Assembly: GCA_035578905.1 (NCBI GenBank)
Contig: JAQJVL010000149.1
Location: 1,488,001 to 1,552,000, forward strand
Source: Stictocephala bisonia
Lineage: Eukaryota > Arthropoda > Insecta > Hemiptera > Membracidae
Reading direction: 5' to 3'
DNA: 64,000 nucleotides
The position numbers and the translations under genes are program-made. Of this stretch, positions 1 through 12,881 are shown in pieces (position 1 is the stretch's first letter; each line of letters starts with the position of its first letter). The notes beneath the pieces were generated by a model. It ran no database searches. It was not told the origin of the DNA and saw nothing but the letters and a program-made list of their open reading frames with translations.

Positions 1-59
1 AAGTTGGTGATAACAATAACACTTATCCAAACACGTACAGGGGTTATGACCAATATACC

Positions 60-235
60 TGTATAGGTGGCTGGATCAATACTAAGGTGCATGTATGGAT
101 GGGTGGGTGGGTCAGTATCATATCATGTGTATGGATGGGCAGGAGGGTCATCACTATTGTATGTCTATGAATGGGTGGTAAGGTCATTACCATTGTATGT
201 GTGTGGATGGGTAGGAGGGTAAATAGATATGACAG
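60..235 (+). repeat. Diverged G-rich minisatellite
   Basis: About four imperfect units of a roughly 36-40 bp repeat with the core TGTATGGATGGGTGGG followed by a GTCA-type spacer. The same core occurs at 10875-10932, 17368-17617 and 50603-50650, so this is one locus of a dispersed family. Short open frames on both strands here are by-products of the repeat and are not genes. Confidence 0.7.
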
Positions 236-414
236 TATCAAATCAGCATTGCTTAAGGAATATAAGTTTGTTGTTAGCATTTTTTTTCAATATTCCAATC
301 AACATTTCAACAGGTTTTCACATGGCATATTTCTTAACAGTGTTATAGATAGGCCGCTGAGATTAAGACTAACTGAAAGTACTGGTGTGAGAGAGATGCA
401 CTGAGTGGTGGAAG

Positions 415-2616
<2,202 letters not shown>

Positions 2617-2771
2617 GAGGCTTCTTCTCTGCATGTCGAAGAGCAATGGTATCGAGATGACGGTGAACATCATCCAACGTTAACTCTTTGCCTTCTGCAC
2701 AACGGCTTTTAAGTACCCAGTATGCCACCTCTCCAAAGTCACCAGCATGGTTTCCAGCATTCTTTGGTGCC
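2617..2771 (-). CDS. LIG4: LIG4 exon 3
   Basis: The acceptor reads TTTTCAG just above 2771 and the donor GTAAGT starts at 2616 on the minus strand. The first base completes the Arg codon split from exon 2. It codes for about 51 residues beginning APKNAGNHAGDFGEVAYW and ends one base into a codon. Confidence 0.92.
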
Positions 2772-5148
2772 CTGAAAACAAATGTTTCTATTTCCTATGT
2801 TGTGTCAAAAACTCAATAATTATAACACAGTAAGTAAACCTTATATGTGTTAAATGAGTTATAAGTGTGAACGCCAGTCTTGGGTGCTGCTTTTAACGGC
2901 AGTCTTGTGTGATGCAGGGGGGGGGGTTGATCACCAAATCCTTCCCATGTTTTGTTATTAGTCTTTACCCCATCCTGTACCTGTAAGGTCGGTTGGGTAG
3001 TGGGTCTACACACTGTACATGTATGGGTTAGTCAGTACCTCTGTATATGATGGCAAGAGAAGGTTGCCAGACAAACCAACTTTTCTTTGCTCTTTTTTTG
3101 CTTGTCCATATACCCTTTTCTGCTTTTTTTTATCAGCACAACATTGATGAAATTACTTTGTACTGTTCATCCAACAATAGTTATATTTTAATTCAATGTT
3201 GCATCAATTTGTTATGTTTATGTTCACTCTTATTCCCTTGCAAATATTGCAATTTATGTGAGAGCAATAGTAATTCCAATTTAAATTGCTATTTGCTTCG
3301 AATCATTACCATGTGCTTATCACTGTTAACTGATTTCACAAATATTCATATACACCTTCATAAATATTTATATAGGATTAAAGAACAATAGGATGACAAC
3401 TTATCCTAGTAAAAAATAGGGAATTAGTAAGTTTATGTTTTAACAAACAGCTAATGTTGCATGGACTTTACTTCAGCAAATTATAAGACTAGAACTAATA
3501 AAAGATGGATAAGGAATTACCCACCGGAAATTTTTCAGCTTGAGAGCATCATTGCTTTCAGGATGGAGGCAGAGGATGCGGACGTATATTTTAGCCAGAG
3601 TAAATTCTTTTATGCCATATGCTGCTCTCTCCCGATCCAATTGGGGCAACAAAAGCCGTAATACACGGAAGAAACTGTCTTCCTGTATCAATCACCTTGT
3701 TTTAGTTCCATATAATACATTATGCTTTAAATATATAATATTATTGATATCAATGCCTTTTCTTTAGAGTGATTTTTAGTACTATATTACATTTTAAAAC
3801 ATCTATTGTCAAAATAATTCAGGAACAAGTATAAAAGCTGAAGTAAACTCAAACAAATAATAACATAGCAAAATTCAAATCACTAAAATGCTTTACTATT
3901 TAGAATCTGCTATTGAAGCTTCAATGAAGCACAGACAAACGGTCATGAGAAAAAGTGAGAACTCTTCTGTTGAATGACCCTTTGGTATCAAATTGGATAG
4001 TGAATTGTGAAATTAAAGAGAATTTCTCAGTTAGCTTGGACTGAAAAATTAGCTTGAATAGTTTTAGACCTATGGCTGCCTTTATTAAAGCAATGTTGTT
4101 TAAGATTTAGCTAAACTTGTAATTCACTATGAAAAGTGACTGAACAATGGTGGAAATTCAGTAAATAAGTAGTTTAGGATATAACTGCATGAGGGTATAT
4201 ACACGGAATACAGATCATGGATGCCATCCCTAAATTACGTAACGCCTTATGGGTGGTTTTTGGCAGTTATGCACCGTTACTGGGAAGGGTAGGGAAGTTT
4301 CTACGCAGTGCTACGTAACTATTAAACCTCAACAATTTGTTTAAATTCATTCACAAAAATTAACTTTCCCCCGAAATACAAGATTTTAAGATTTAAATTT
4401 TTTTTTTTTCTAAGGAGAGGTCAACCTCCTTCTTAACCTTACTCTGCCCATTCCTCATAGACTATTGATCTGTGTGAGGAACTTAATCAGACAGAGTAAG
4501 GGGGTGAACCAGTACAGTAGAAGGTGAATATTACTGATAAATCTTCCGGTCTAGGCCGGATTGGAACCAGCGCTATCTCTAACCCAAGCTCAAAGTCCTG
4601 ACGCCTTAGACCACTCGACCACCGGCTCGCCCATATTAGTAACATTAATTATTAGTAACATTTTCTACCCCATTCGAAAAAAAGGAACAAAGCCTAAAGA
4701 ATGACTTTGTCTTAAATCAAAATATGCATGAAGAAAAAAAATGGAGGGGGTTGGTGACAGCATTACATAATTTTTGAGGGGGGTTTAGTACTACCATTAC
4801 AAGTTCGTTACACGCGGGGGGGGGGGTCTGAAAAGACCAAGTTTAGCGTTACGTAATTTAGGAATGGCCCCATATTACCTTGGTGGTGCTGGAATGAAAA
4901 ATGCTTCCTCTCTGAATATATCTCATACTTCCAAAAAACATAATATGTTACCTTATTTAATTCTAGGGCAAAGAACTGAACAATAGTAAAATTATATGAA
5001 TATAAAATAAATTACTTACATTATTGGCTTTGTAGTTAGAGATGAACTTTTCTAGAATACCAGCTTTTTTTTCTCTGCGAGCTGAGCTTATTTTATCACA
5101 CAAGATACAAAAGTCATTGAACTTAAGATTTTTATTATTTGAATCCAT
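2617..5148 (-). CDS. LIG4: DNA ligase IV, 5' part (exons 1-3)
   Basis: ATP-dependent DNA ligase that seals double-strand breaks in nuclear non-homologous end joining together with XRCC4. Three exons, 5148-5020, 3682-3525 and 2771-2617, join in phase to give the first 147 residues, all in the N-terminal DNA-binding domain. Exon 2 encodes LLLPQLDRERAAYGIKE and exon 3 encodes NHAGDFGEVAYWVLKSRC. From memory of human LIG4, these match its LILPQLERERMAYGIKE and GDAGDFAMIAYFVLKPRC segments. The start is the ATG at 5148 (context AAACAATGG), and the protein is about 17 residues shorter than human before exon 2. The nucleotidyltransferase, OB and BRCT domains are not in the window, so the gene continues past position 1. 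All donors are GT (GTAAGT, GTGGGT, GTAAGT). A 5' untranslated exon cannot be excluded. Confidence 0.93.
3525..3682 (-). CDS. LIG4: LIG4 exon 2
   Basis: 158 bases between an acceptor ATACAG and a donor GTGGGT. It encodes EDSFFRVLRLLLPQLDRERA and continues to the NDALKLKNF stretch. An in-frame stop four codons upstream of the acceptor forces the splice at this CAG. It ends in phase 2. Confidence 0.93.
4218..4870. mobile_element. MITE with TIR CTAAATTACGTAACGC
   Basis: Inverted termini are seen directly: CCATCCCTAAATTACGTAAC near 4222 and its complement GTTACGTAATTTAGGAATGG near 4847. There is no transposase frame between them. It sits in LIG4 intron 1 and is itself split by a tRNA-derived SINE. 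I see no clean target duplication, so the superfamily is unassigned. Confidence 0.7.
4398..4632 (-). mobile_element. tRNA-derived SINE nested in MITE
   Basis: On the minus strand the head carries an A-box-like TGGTCGAGTGGTCTAAGGCG and a B-box-like GGTTCCAATCC, in the order and spacing of a tRNA-Leu/Ser-like promoter. About 150 bases of unrelated body follow, and then an A-rich tail (the T run at 4398-4409 on the plus strand). The body and tail argue for a SINE, not a functional tRNA. Confidence 0.75.
5020..5148 (-). CDS. LIG4: LIG4 exon 1 (coding)
   Basis: 43 codons from the ATG at 5148 to the GTAAGT donor starting at 5019, phase 0. The FNDFCILCDKISSARREKKA segment is compatible with the FADLCSTLERIQ region of human LIG4, and the join to exon 2 keeps the frame. 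Confidence 0.85.
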
Positions 5149-6100
5149 TGTTTGCCTAGTTCTTTAAATCAGCTTGCAAATAGTTTTTCTTTTTTGGTCC
5201 TTACTTATTAAACATCAGCTAAAAGAAAAATTATTTATTAAATATTAACTATAGATTTTGAAGACCATTTTACGAATTAACAACAGAAACAATTCTTATT
5301 ACACATGAGAGTACATTTTTTTTTCTTCTCATTCATTTTGTTTTTGCTTAAGATAGCTCTTAAACATATGATGTGATTTAGATCATCTATGGTGTTATTC
5401 TTCAAATTTATTCACAGTACTTAAGACTATTTGATTTCAGAGGAGATACTGCTTCTATCTCAAGAATTACATAAAATTAGTTACACTATGACAATATTTT
5501 TAATTTTAAAATTTGTGAAACTTTTTGCTTAGAGTTTTTAAGGTTAAAAATTAAACATAAGAAAAGCTGCAGTAAAAATAGCAACTAACTCACTATAAAT
5601 GGTTCATCATACTTTAAAGCAAAGTAAATATATTGTTACTTAATGATGAATTTCATGTGAAGTGTCTTTGTTCAAGAACTCTTCTATAACTGTTATTCTA
5701 CACTAATATTCAAAGCATAGTTTTGTTCTGTATATTCATTTCAAAATTGTGTTCCACTAATCAAAAATACTTTCTAAAAACATGAACATTTTTTAATTTT
5801 ATAGGAGCCGAAGCACTTATCTGAGTCAGTCAAAATGTGTTTTTACGTCTACACGCAAAACCATTTTCAAGCTTTACATTTTTAGTCTTTTTGTAATCTA
5901 TTAGTCGTCTATTCCATCCTATTATAGATATGTTTCTGTCTAAAACAATATGTATGTTGTGTGTGATCAGCTGCTCTATGTTTTGTTGATTATCAACTGA
6001 ACTGAGTAATTGTTTTATATTTCCTTTGTTACGTAAGGAATATGTCAGCTATTCAAGCAAATATATGTAAGCTTCAACCAAAGCAGAAGGTTGTTTTTGC
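5149..6100. other. Intergenic, 5' flank of LIG4
   Basis: AT-rich sequence upstream of the LIG4 start codon, presumably containing its promoter. I recognise no core promoter motif with confidence and no other gene. Confidence 0.4.
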
Positions 6101-6274
6101 TTAAACGCAGATGATGCAAATCTACTAGTTTTTAGAAATAATTTAATAGATATACAAACTAATTCAAGAAAAATACTTAATCAAATACCAAGTTATTTTA
6201 GTTTGAAACATTTTGTATTGCATCCGTCTAAAATTAACTTAATGTTGTTTCAAACTAAAACAATCAAAAACTAA
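6101..6274 (+). pseudogene. LINE reverse-transcriptase fragment
   Basis: A 57-codon frame beginning LNADDANLLVF and continuing to FVLHPSKINLMLF. The ADD triad with the downstream HPSKT-like block is the catalytic palm region of a non-LTR reverse transcriptase. Nothing coding continues on either side, so this is a short dead fragment. Confidence 0.65.
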
Positions 6275-6499
6275 TAATAAATCTCATATCTGTTGGTCAT
6301 CATAAAATACTGATAAAATTAGAGCTGGAGTTTTCAATGTTTTCATATAGAAAAGATTAAAATTTAAGGCCTAAAAAAAACACACACTATTGAGATGACA
6401 AAAAAGGTGATCCGAATCATGATGAATTAAAACACCATAGGCATCCTGTAAAAACCTTTTTCACAGAACTTAAGGTTTTAACGGCCTATAGCTCATATA

Positions 6500-6804
6500 T
6501 TTTAGATCAGAGTTCCTCACAAGAATTTTATGACAAGCCTTATTACTTTTCTCAAAATAATGTAAGGACCACAAGTACATATACATACAGTTTTTGTTGT
6601 ACTTTTTCTAACTTGCATTTTGTCTGCTATTAATTTAGTATTTAGTGCATTAAAACAAAGACAAAACATTCTGAGCATTTTTGTGGCTTATAAAAATATC
6701 AGAGCGTGATCATTTTAATAAATTATTGTAGTTGTACAATTTTTAAGGGCCACAAAAAATTGTGTTAAGGGCCGCATGCGAGTGTGAGTATTCCTGTTTT
6801 AGAT
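6500..6804. mobile_element. Non-autonomous hAT element with 8-bp duplication
   Basis: The element spans 6508-6796. Exact direct repeats TTTTAGAT flank it (6500-6507 and 6797-6804). The ends are imperfect inverted repeats, CAGAGTTCCTCACAAG against CAGGAATACTCACACTCG on the other strand. GGGCCAC and GGGCCGC motifs lie near the right end, as in many hAT subterminal regions. The duplication fits the nnnTAnnn pattern. There is no coding capacity. Confidence 0.75.
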
Positions 6805-7904
6805 ACTATGATATATGGTTTTAAGCTAAATAATGAAGGCAACATAGCTCCAAATTATGATAAAAGATTTAACTAGTTTTTTTAAAGGATTTTAACTTCT
6901 TTTTTTAAAGTCTAATTTACATGGAACAATTTTCATTTTTGAATTCCTGACTTAACAAAGGGTATTGATGTTGAAAAAAAAATTTAAACTATATTTGCTG
7001 GAAGATCTCGTTTCTTCAATCAAACATAGTTGTTGAATAATAGTTACAAATTGTAACACTATTAAAATTTGCTTATTCAGAGTTTTATGAATAAAGGATT
7101 TTTTAAATTTTATTTGACTTTAGGTATGATTTGTTTTACCACAATAATATGACTATTACGTAAATACTAGGTTGATATATTAAAATTAGCTTGGTCCACA
7201 AAAGGGTTTTTTATTTTATGTGGTAGCTGTCATAGCTGCAAGATCACAAATTCGTGACAGTCCAGCCATTTAGAACCAAGGTTAATATACAAGAGGTTGT
7301 CTCATACAATTACGCATATATATCGTGCAGGTAGCAATTACGTCATAGGGAGTCCTCAGCTATGTTTTTTCTACCTTCACTGCTGTAAACAAAACAAAAC
7401 CATATAAAATATCTGATATTCGTACTCGATGACAGTATAGTCTGCGTTGTTTATATATTTGACATAAGTGACTGATTTTAATACTGATATAATTTAGTAT
7501 TTATTAAGTAAGAATAACTCTCATCAACACATGAAACAAAAAAATAATTTGTTGCTTTAAATTAATATTAAAATACTGTAAATTTAAATAATTCTAAAAT
7601 AATCTTAAGAACAATACAGTAATGATTTTTAGTATGTAGTTTTAATTGTTCAGCACACTGTGTTGGAGGCACAGAGTAAGTAATACACTTACTCTGTGGT
7701 TGGAGGTCTCCCTCTGACGTCACCACTTGGCTTATATAGACCATATGAGAATGAGACAACCTATTGTATAGGAATCTTGGCTTAGAACTACCCAGGGGGT
7801 ACATAGAGTTTTAAAAAGATTTTCTGTAGACACAAACAGCATCAACCCCTGCTAAATAGGCCTATTGCCTATTTTCGGTTGTGAGGAAAGCTCTTTTAGA
7901 CAGC
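6805..7904. other. Intergenic AT-rich DNA with one palindrome
   Basis: No gene seen. A perfect 12-bp inverted repeat (CACAGAGTAAGT, 5-base loop) lies at 7670-7698. Confidence 0.5.
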
Positions 7905-8965
7905 TGAAGGATGGTCTACCATAGCAATATTCTGCACTTGCTTCAATTTTGTTCAAAATGTATACCGCTAACATCCCAATCACAGTCTAAAAAATTTATA
8001 TATGCCGATGTTATTGCTTTAGCTTATCAGCACAAAAACTTCAGAGGTACTGAAGAAACACTCACAAGTGACCTTGCAGCCCTTGAAGAATATATTAGAA
8101 CCTGGAAGCTAAATCTTAATCCATCAAAAACCTAAGTGGCCTGCTTCCACCTAAATAAGCTAGCTCATGACTGAACATCTGTCTTAATGGTGTAAAACTC
8201 CATCACAATGATCATCCACAGTACCTGGGAGTAACGTTATATCAATCGCTGATGTTTAAAAGTCATCTTCAAAAAGCAGCAACTAAAATTAAAACCCAGG
8301 CAAATGTACTACATCATATTCCTGGAATAACTTGAGGAGCCAACACACACATCCTCTGTACACCTGCTTTGTCACTGGTCCATACAGCTGCTGAATACAG
8401 TGCTCCCCAATTGATTGATGTTCAACTTAATAGGGTCATGAGAGCTATTAGTGGCACTCTCATGGCAACTTCACTTCCTTGGCTCTCGGTACTGTGTAAA
8501 ATGGCCTCTACATTTTAAAGGACCTTCCACATCAGAACGACTGTTTAAAATCTCGTAACACCTCTACGTACTGCTTTCCAGTTGAGCAGATCAAATTTCT
8601 TACCCAATACTATCTGGGCCATATCGTGGAACAGTTTTGATGGACAAAATAAGTTCATTATTATTGATCCGTGAAAATCTGTAGGTAGGATAAACCTCCC
8701 TCGTATATAATGGATATTGTTAAATCGCTTCTGAAATGGCATGGACAGTTGTAATTGCTTGAAATATAATTTGGGATTGACACTAGATCAGTCATGTGAT
8801 TGTGTGGAGTCTATCCAAACAATGGATCACATGGTTGCTAAGTGCCGCCTGTATTATTAATATCTGATTATATTAGCTAGCATAAATAAAACCAGAAAGG
8901 CAGGTCTTAAATGTCTTAATGAATTAGATTTAGCTTTGTGACAGCAGATCACTTTATATTTTTAC
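7905..8965 (+). pseudogene. Decayed Jockey-like LINE, RT and C-terminal part
   Basis: Discontinuous frames read KKFIYADVIALAYQH (the RT palm motif, with the second Asp of FADD replaced by Val), then LNLNPSKT, then PQYLGVTL, and near 8800 CDCGVSIQTMDHMVAKC, a C-terminal zinc-binding block typical of Jockey-clade LINEs. Several stops and frameshifts separate them, so the copy is inactive. The palm fragment near 46340-46540 is from the same family. Confidence 0.8.
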
Positions 8966-10547
8966 TATAAATAACATGACTTTTTGATTTTGTTGCAAAT
9001 ATATATATATATATATTTCAAATTAATAATAAATGGTATCTGACAATAAACCATACATTGTACAGGGTGTTTCAAAATAAGTTAAAACAATTCAGGAAAT
9101 GATTTATTCTACTAAAACAAAGAAAAAGGTTCCTTTAGAACATGTCCAAAAATATTGTTTTCAGTCAGTATGGCTGTTTGCTATTTTTACAGAAAAACTC
9201 ATAACTCAAAAGTCTCTTAAAATTTTGCATGAATATTTGTATTTTAGACCAACAGTTTGCAAAAGATGAATAAAATATCTTTATAGGTTTTAAAATTGCT
9301 GTAATTTAAAAATTTTAAGGCTAAATTTCATGAAAAACATAGTAGATATGATAACATTACAAGAAACACAAAAAATAGCTTGTTATTTGATGAAACATTT
9401 GAAAACTCAATTGTTATGTTTGTATTAGAAATAACAGAGAAATTAGAATTTTAGTCTGAAGGACTATCAATGATTTTTATTTAACTGAAATGTCGTGCTT
9501 CATTTTGCTAACTTTTATAAAGACTGAATGAATAAAATTGCATATAGAAAATTTAATCTTTACTAACAAAATTATTTTAAAAATAAATTTAAGGAAGGGA
9601 GCTTTAACAAAATTGCATAAGAGTTCAAACATATAAACAAACTCAATAATGAAAGCAATTTTAAAATAGAAAATAAATAAATATAACGCCACTGTAGGTT
9701 TATGGAGCTATACATTAATCCTAAATGTTTGGTTTCAAGGCATAAACCTTATTGTATATTTGAACATAAATTTTCAATAAATTCATGTTTAATTCAGATA
9801 TATGCACTGAAACAACAAATATAAAATTAAAATAATGTCCGGATTCAACAAAATATCAAGAAATCCATCAAGATGTTTAACAATATATTTTTATTGTAGT
9901 AATATACACTTTACAAAACCATATTAATAATTTACAGTTATTTTAATATTATTAAAGAACTGGAATAGTTAAATCAACTTTAACAATGGTTAGACATTCC
10001 TTTTGGTCTTTGTGCTCTTGAAAATGAAAAAAATTTATTTAATAACTTATAAACATAAAATAATTTCTACACTATAATAAATATAGTCCTAGTACCAAAG
10101 AGCATAAAGTTACTGGTACATAAGCAATAATACACTTAATATACTTTCTTGGTTCAGACTAATAAATGTAATTGATTTCCTTTTTAATACTCCATAGTAA
10201 ATGCCAGCTAAATTAATTGTAACAATTCTAACACATTTTACTTCAATACAAATTGATTTTTATTTATTTCATCCCCTTAACCACAATTTCTATGATAAGA
10301 TGTTTTTAGCTGAAGTTGCATCATACTAAATTTACGTTAACATATTTTATGAATTTCTGTTATTTTTGTTGTTATTGATCTTCAAAGAAATGGACACACA
10401 TGAGTAGATTCAATGAATAAATCAATACTGACTTTAGAAGAAGTAGCCAATGTATGCTAATATTTGGTGGATATTCAGACAAATTCAACGATAGAACTAT
10501 TGTCACATTATAAGCGTTATTAATTACAAGCTTCTGATAAGCCAACA
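8966..10547. other. Intergenic AT-rich DNA
   Basis: No gene recognised. It contains a short (TA)n at 8999-9016 and a CAGGGTGTTTCAAAATAAG sequence at 9064 that looks like a transposon terminus, but I found no partner end. Confidence 0.45.
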
Positions 10548-10870
10548 TCACAATGTAAGTTTAATGTACGGTATGTTAATGTGACATAATTCAACATGAC
10601 AGGTTCTAACTTGATGAATATAAGACAGTATTAGGAATGGGTCCCAACCAAAGGTATCTTTGCCTTGAGAGCTTAGCCACTTGTAGGGACAGGTCTTTTG
10701 TGATGTTGGAGCCGGACTAAAAGAGATGAATTCTGACTCCAACGGCTTAACATGACTTCTGAACCACGGGAGTGAGGGCAAAATCTGTTAGTGATCTTAT
10801 CAGGAATCGAACCCAGACCGTTGCGTGGCAAGCAATCGCCTTAGCCTCTTAGCTACAGCCATACAACCCT
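10548..10870 (-). mobile_element. tRNA-derived SINE
   Basis: The minus-strand head has an A-box-like TGGCTGTAGCTAAGAGGC and a B-box-like GGGTTCGATTCCTG about 35 bases apart, followed by about 250 bases of body that do not fold as a tRNA. The distal boundary is approximate. The short open frame inside the body has no recognisable product. Confidence 0.65.
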
Positions 10871-10874
10871 TTCT

Positions 10875-10932
10875 TTGCCAACACACAGTGGCTTTGACCC
10901 ACCCGCCCGCTTAAACACATACAGTGGTATTG
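10875..10932 (-). repeat. G-rich minisatellite, two units
   Basis: Two units in inverse orientation (CCCACCCGCCCGC core) of the repeat family that is best developed at 17368-17617. Confidence 0.65.
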
Positions 10933-11034
10933 GTCCTCCACTGAGGTTGGGCTAACCAAATTTGAAGAAACCAAATCGTTGCAAATCACCAACAAAAATC
11001 AGCTTCGGATTTTGGATAGAAAAACTGAACTAGA

Positions 11035-12480
11035 CCTGGTTTTGACTGAACAAATTTGAGATTTTATTCATGGAATGTGACAAGACTGGCACATTCTGGT
11101 TGGTCTAGACGTATATACTATGAATATTGTTGCACTTCTGGAAACAAGATGGCCTTATGTTGGGAGAATAAATACTAACAAATTTTTCAGTTACTATAGC
11201 GGCTGTGACAAAAATAGGTATTATGTTGGTGAAGGTTTTACGGTGAGTAAAAGAATAGCTGAATCTGTGATACATTTTTAAGTCAGAAATGGAAAGAAAG
11301 AGAAAGTAACAGAATATAATTACAAGAAAAATCAAAGATAGCATTTAATCTAAGGAGTTAGAGTTAAAATACTCAACAATAGATTCTTGATTTTGGGAGG
11401 CCTAAAAAGAGAAGAAGATATTAATATAAATTGGCACAGTTTTTAGAGTCTGTCTTTTACAGGCTATAAAAAAATCTACTATTACAGATATCAGAAGTGT
11501 GTAGAAAAAAATAAAAATAAAATAAATAAAGAACATGGTTTGTTGTAGTGTTAATATGTGATACCAGAAAGTGTAAAATGTTATTATTGTGAAAAATGGA
11601 AAACTGCTTGGCTCAATAGCAGCAATACCTCAGAAGATAGATAAAAATACACTGAGATAAGAAAGAAACTAACATGCTGTACAGAAGGAAATAGCGAATG
11701 CAAATAAACTGCTTACTCAAAAAAGCTGAAAAAAACATAGCAAATAATTCTAGAAGTTTTATAGAAAAATAATATTATTTTAAAAAGGTTTTACTTAAAA
11801 CCGGCATTGAGTAAAGTTGTGAGAGTATTTCTGTATCCTACTGAATTAAGAAGAAGAATACAATACAATGAATCGAGAAAATGAGATCAAATACTATAAT
11901 ATCCAACCAAATTTAGAACAACCTTCCTGAAAAGAAGTGATAAACCGACCCAATCTCTTAAAAATAACAAAGCACCTTGAAAAGACTAAATAACTACTAA
12001 AGAAAGGAGGAAAGATTATAATAGATACACTTTGGAATTGTAGTGAAAATATGAAAAAAAAGGAGTTTCCAAATGAATGTCAAAAAGCAATAGCAGTGCC
12101 CATTTAATAAAAAATCAGAAAATAGAAGACTAGCAGAAAATAGAAGACTACAAGATTCATTACAATCAGACCAAATATTTAACTTGAAAGAAATTGTGTC
12201 AAAATATTGTAAATAAAACAAAAAATATTTTGTGCGAGATTACATGAAGAAGACAAAAGTGGGCTGGGCATGTAATAAGAAGAGAGGAGGAATGCCATCT
12301 CAAACAATTTTAAATAAGGAACTCTGAAGGAAGGTGACCCTGTGGAAGGCAACAGAGATAGTAGAGTCAAGTGAATGCGGATATAGAATAAGTTGGAGCC
12401 ACAGAAGAAGAGCAGAAGATCGGCCTAGATGAAGGAAATATGTTGATGCAGCCAAATATCAATTAAGATTTAGAAACCAC
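11035..12480 (+). pseudogene. Decayed RTE-like LINE
   Basis: Near 11115 the translation reads MNIVALLETRWPYVGRINT and then EGFTVSKRIAESVI. This resembles the ALQETRW and GFxxSKR motifs of the AP-endonuclease domain of RTE-type LINEs. Towards 12250 a degraded K-WAGHV-RRE-like segment marks the C-terminal end. The intervening sequence is full of stops. Boundaries are approximate. Confidence 0.6.
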
Positions 12481-12637
12481 TAGGAGTAAGTGAATATTAA
12501 GGAATATCTATGTACTTTCATTTGGTCTTAGAGGACTGGATTGACTACCTGGACATGGACCCTGTCTTAACTTGACCAAAAGGAAATCAGCAATTATAAA
12601 GAAAGTAGTAACAGCATCAATTAATTGATATTAATTA

Positions 12638-12643
12638 TTTATT
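12638..12643 (-). terminator. Candidate GTF3C3 poly(A) signal
   Basis: AATAAA on the minus strand, about 240 bases past the GTF3C3 stop. It is the first canonical hexamer I see there. Base composition makes chance occurrence likely, so support is modest. Confidence 0.4.
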
Positions 12644-12881
12644 GGTAATGTAATTCTTTAATAATCTAGCTGATAGTAATAATTCATTATTGACACTGAT
12701 TTATCAGGACTAATCTTCTTAAAACGAAAATATTAGCTACAAAAGTAATCAGTTTTACTACATAAAAACTCTAAATCAACAAAAATTGCCAAGTACAATA
12801 TGGTAGGCATACAAAAGTGCAGAGGTCAGTAGGTTAACTCGATTAACTCAGAAATTATTGCTAAAAATCTTACTACACTAA

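Noticed and set aside
4398..4632. Functional tRNA gene
   Set aside because: A- and B-box matches exist, but the acceptor stem does not pair and a body with an A-tail follows, as in a SINE.
9060..9100. Transposon terminus CAGGGTGTTTCAAAA
   Set aside because: It looks like an element end, but no inverse partner or target duplication was found nearby.
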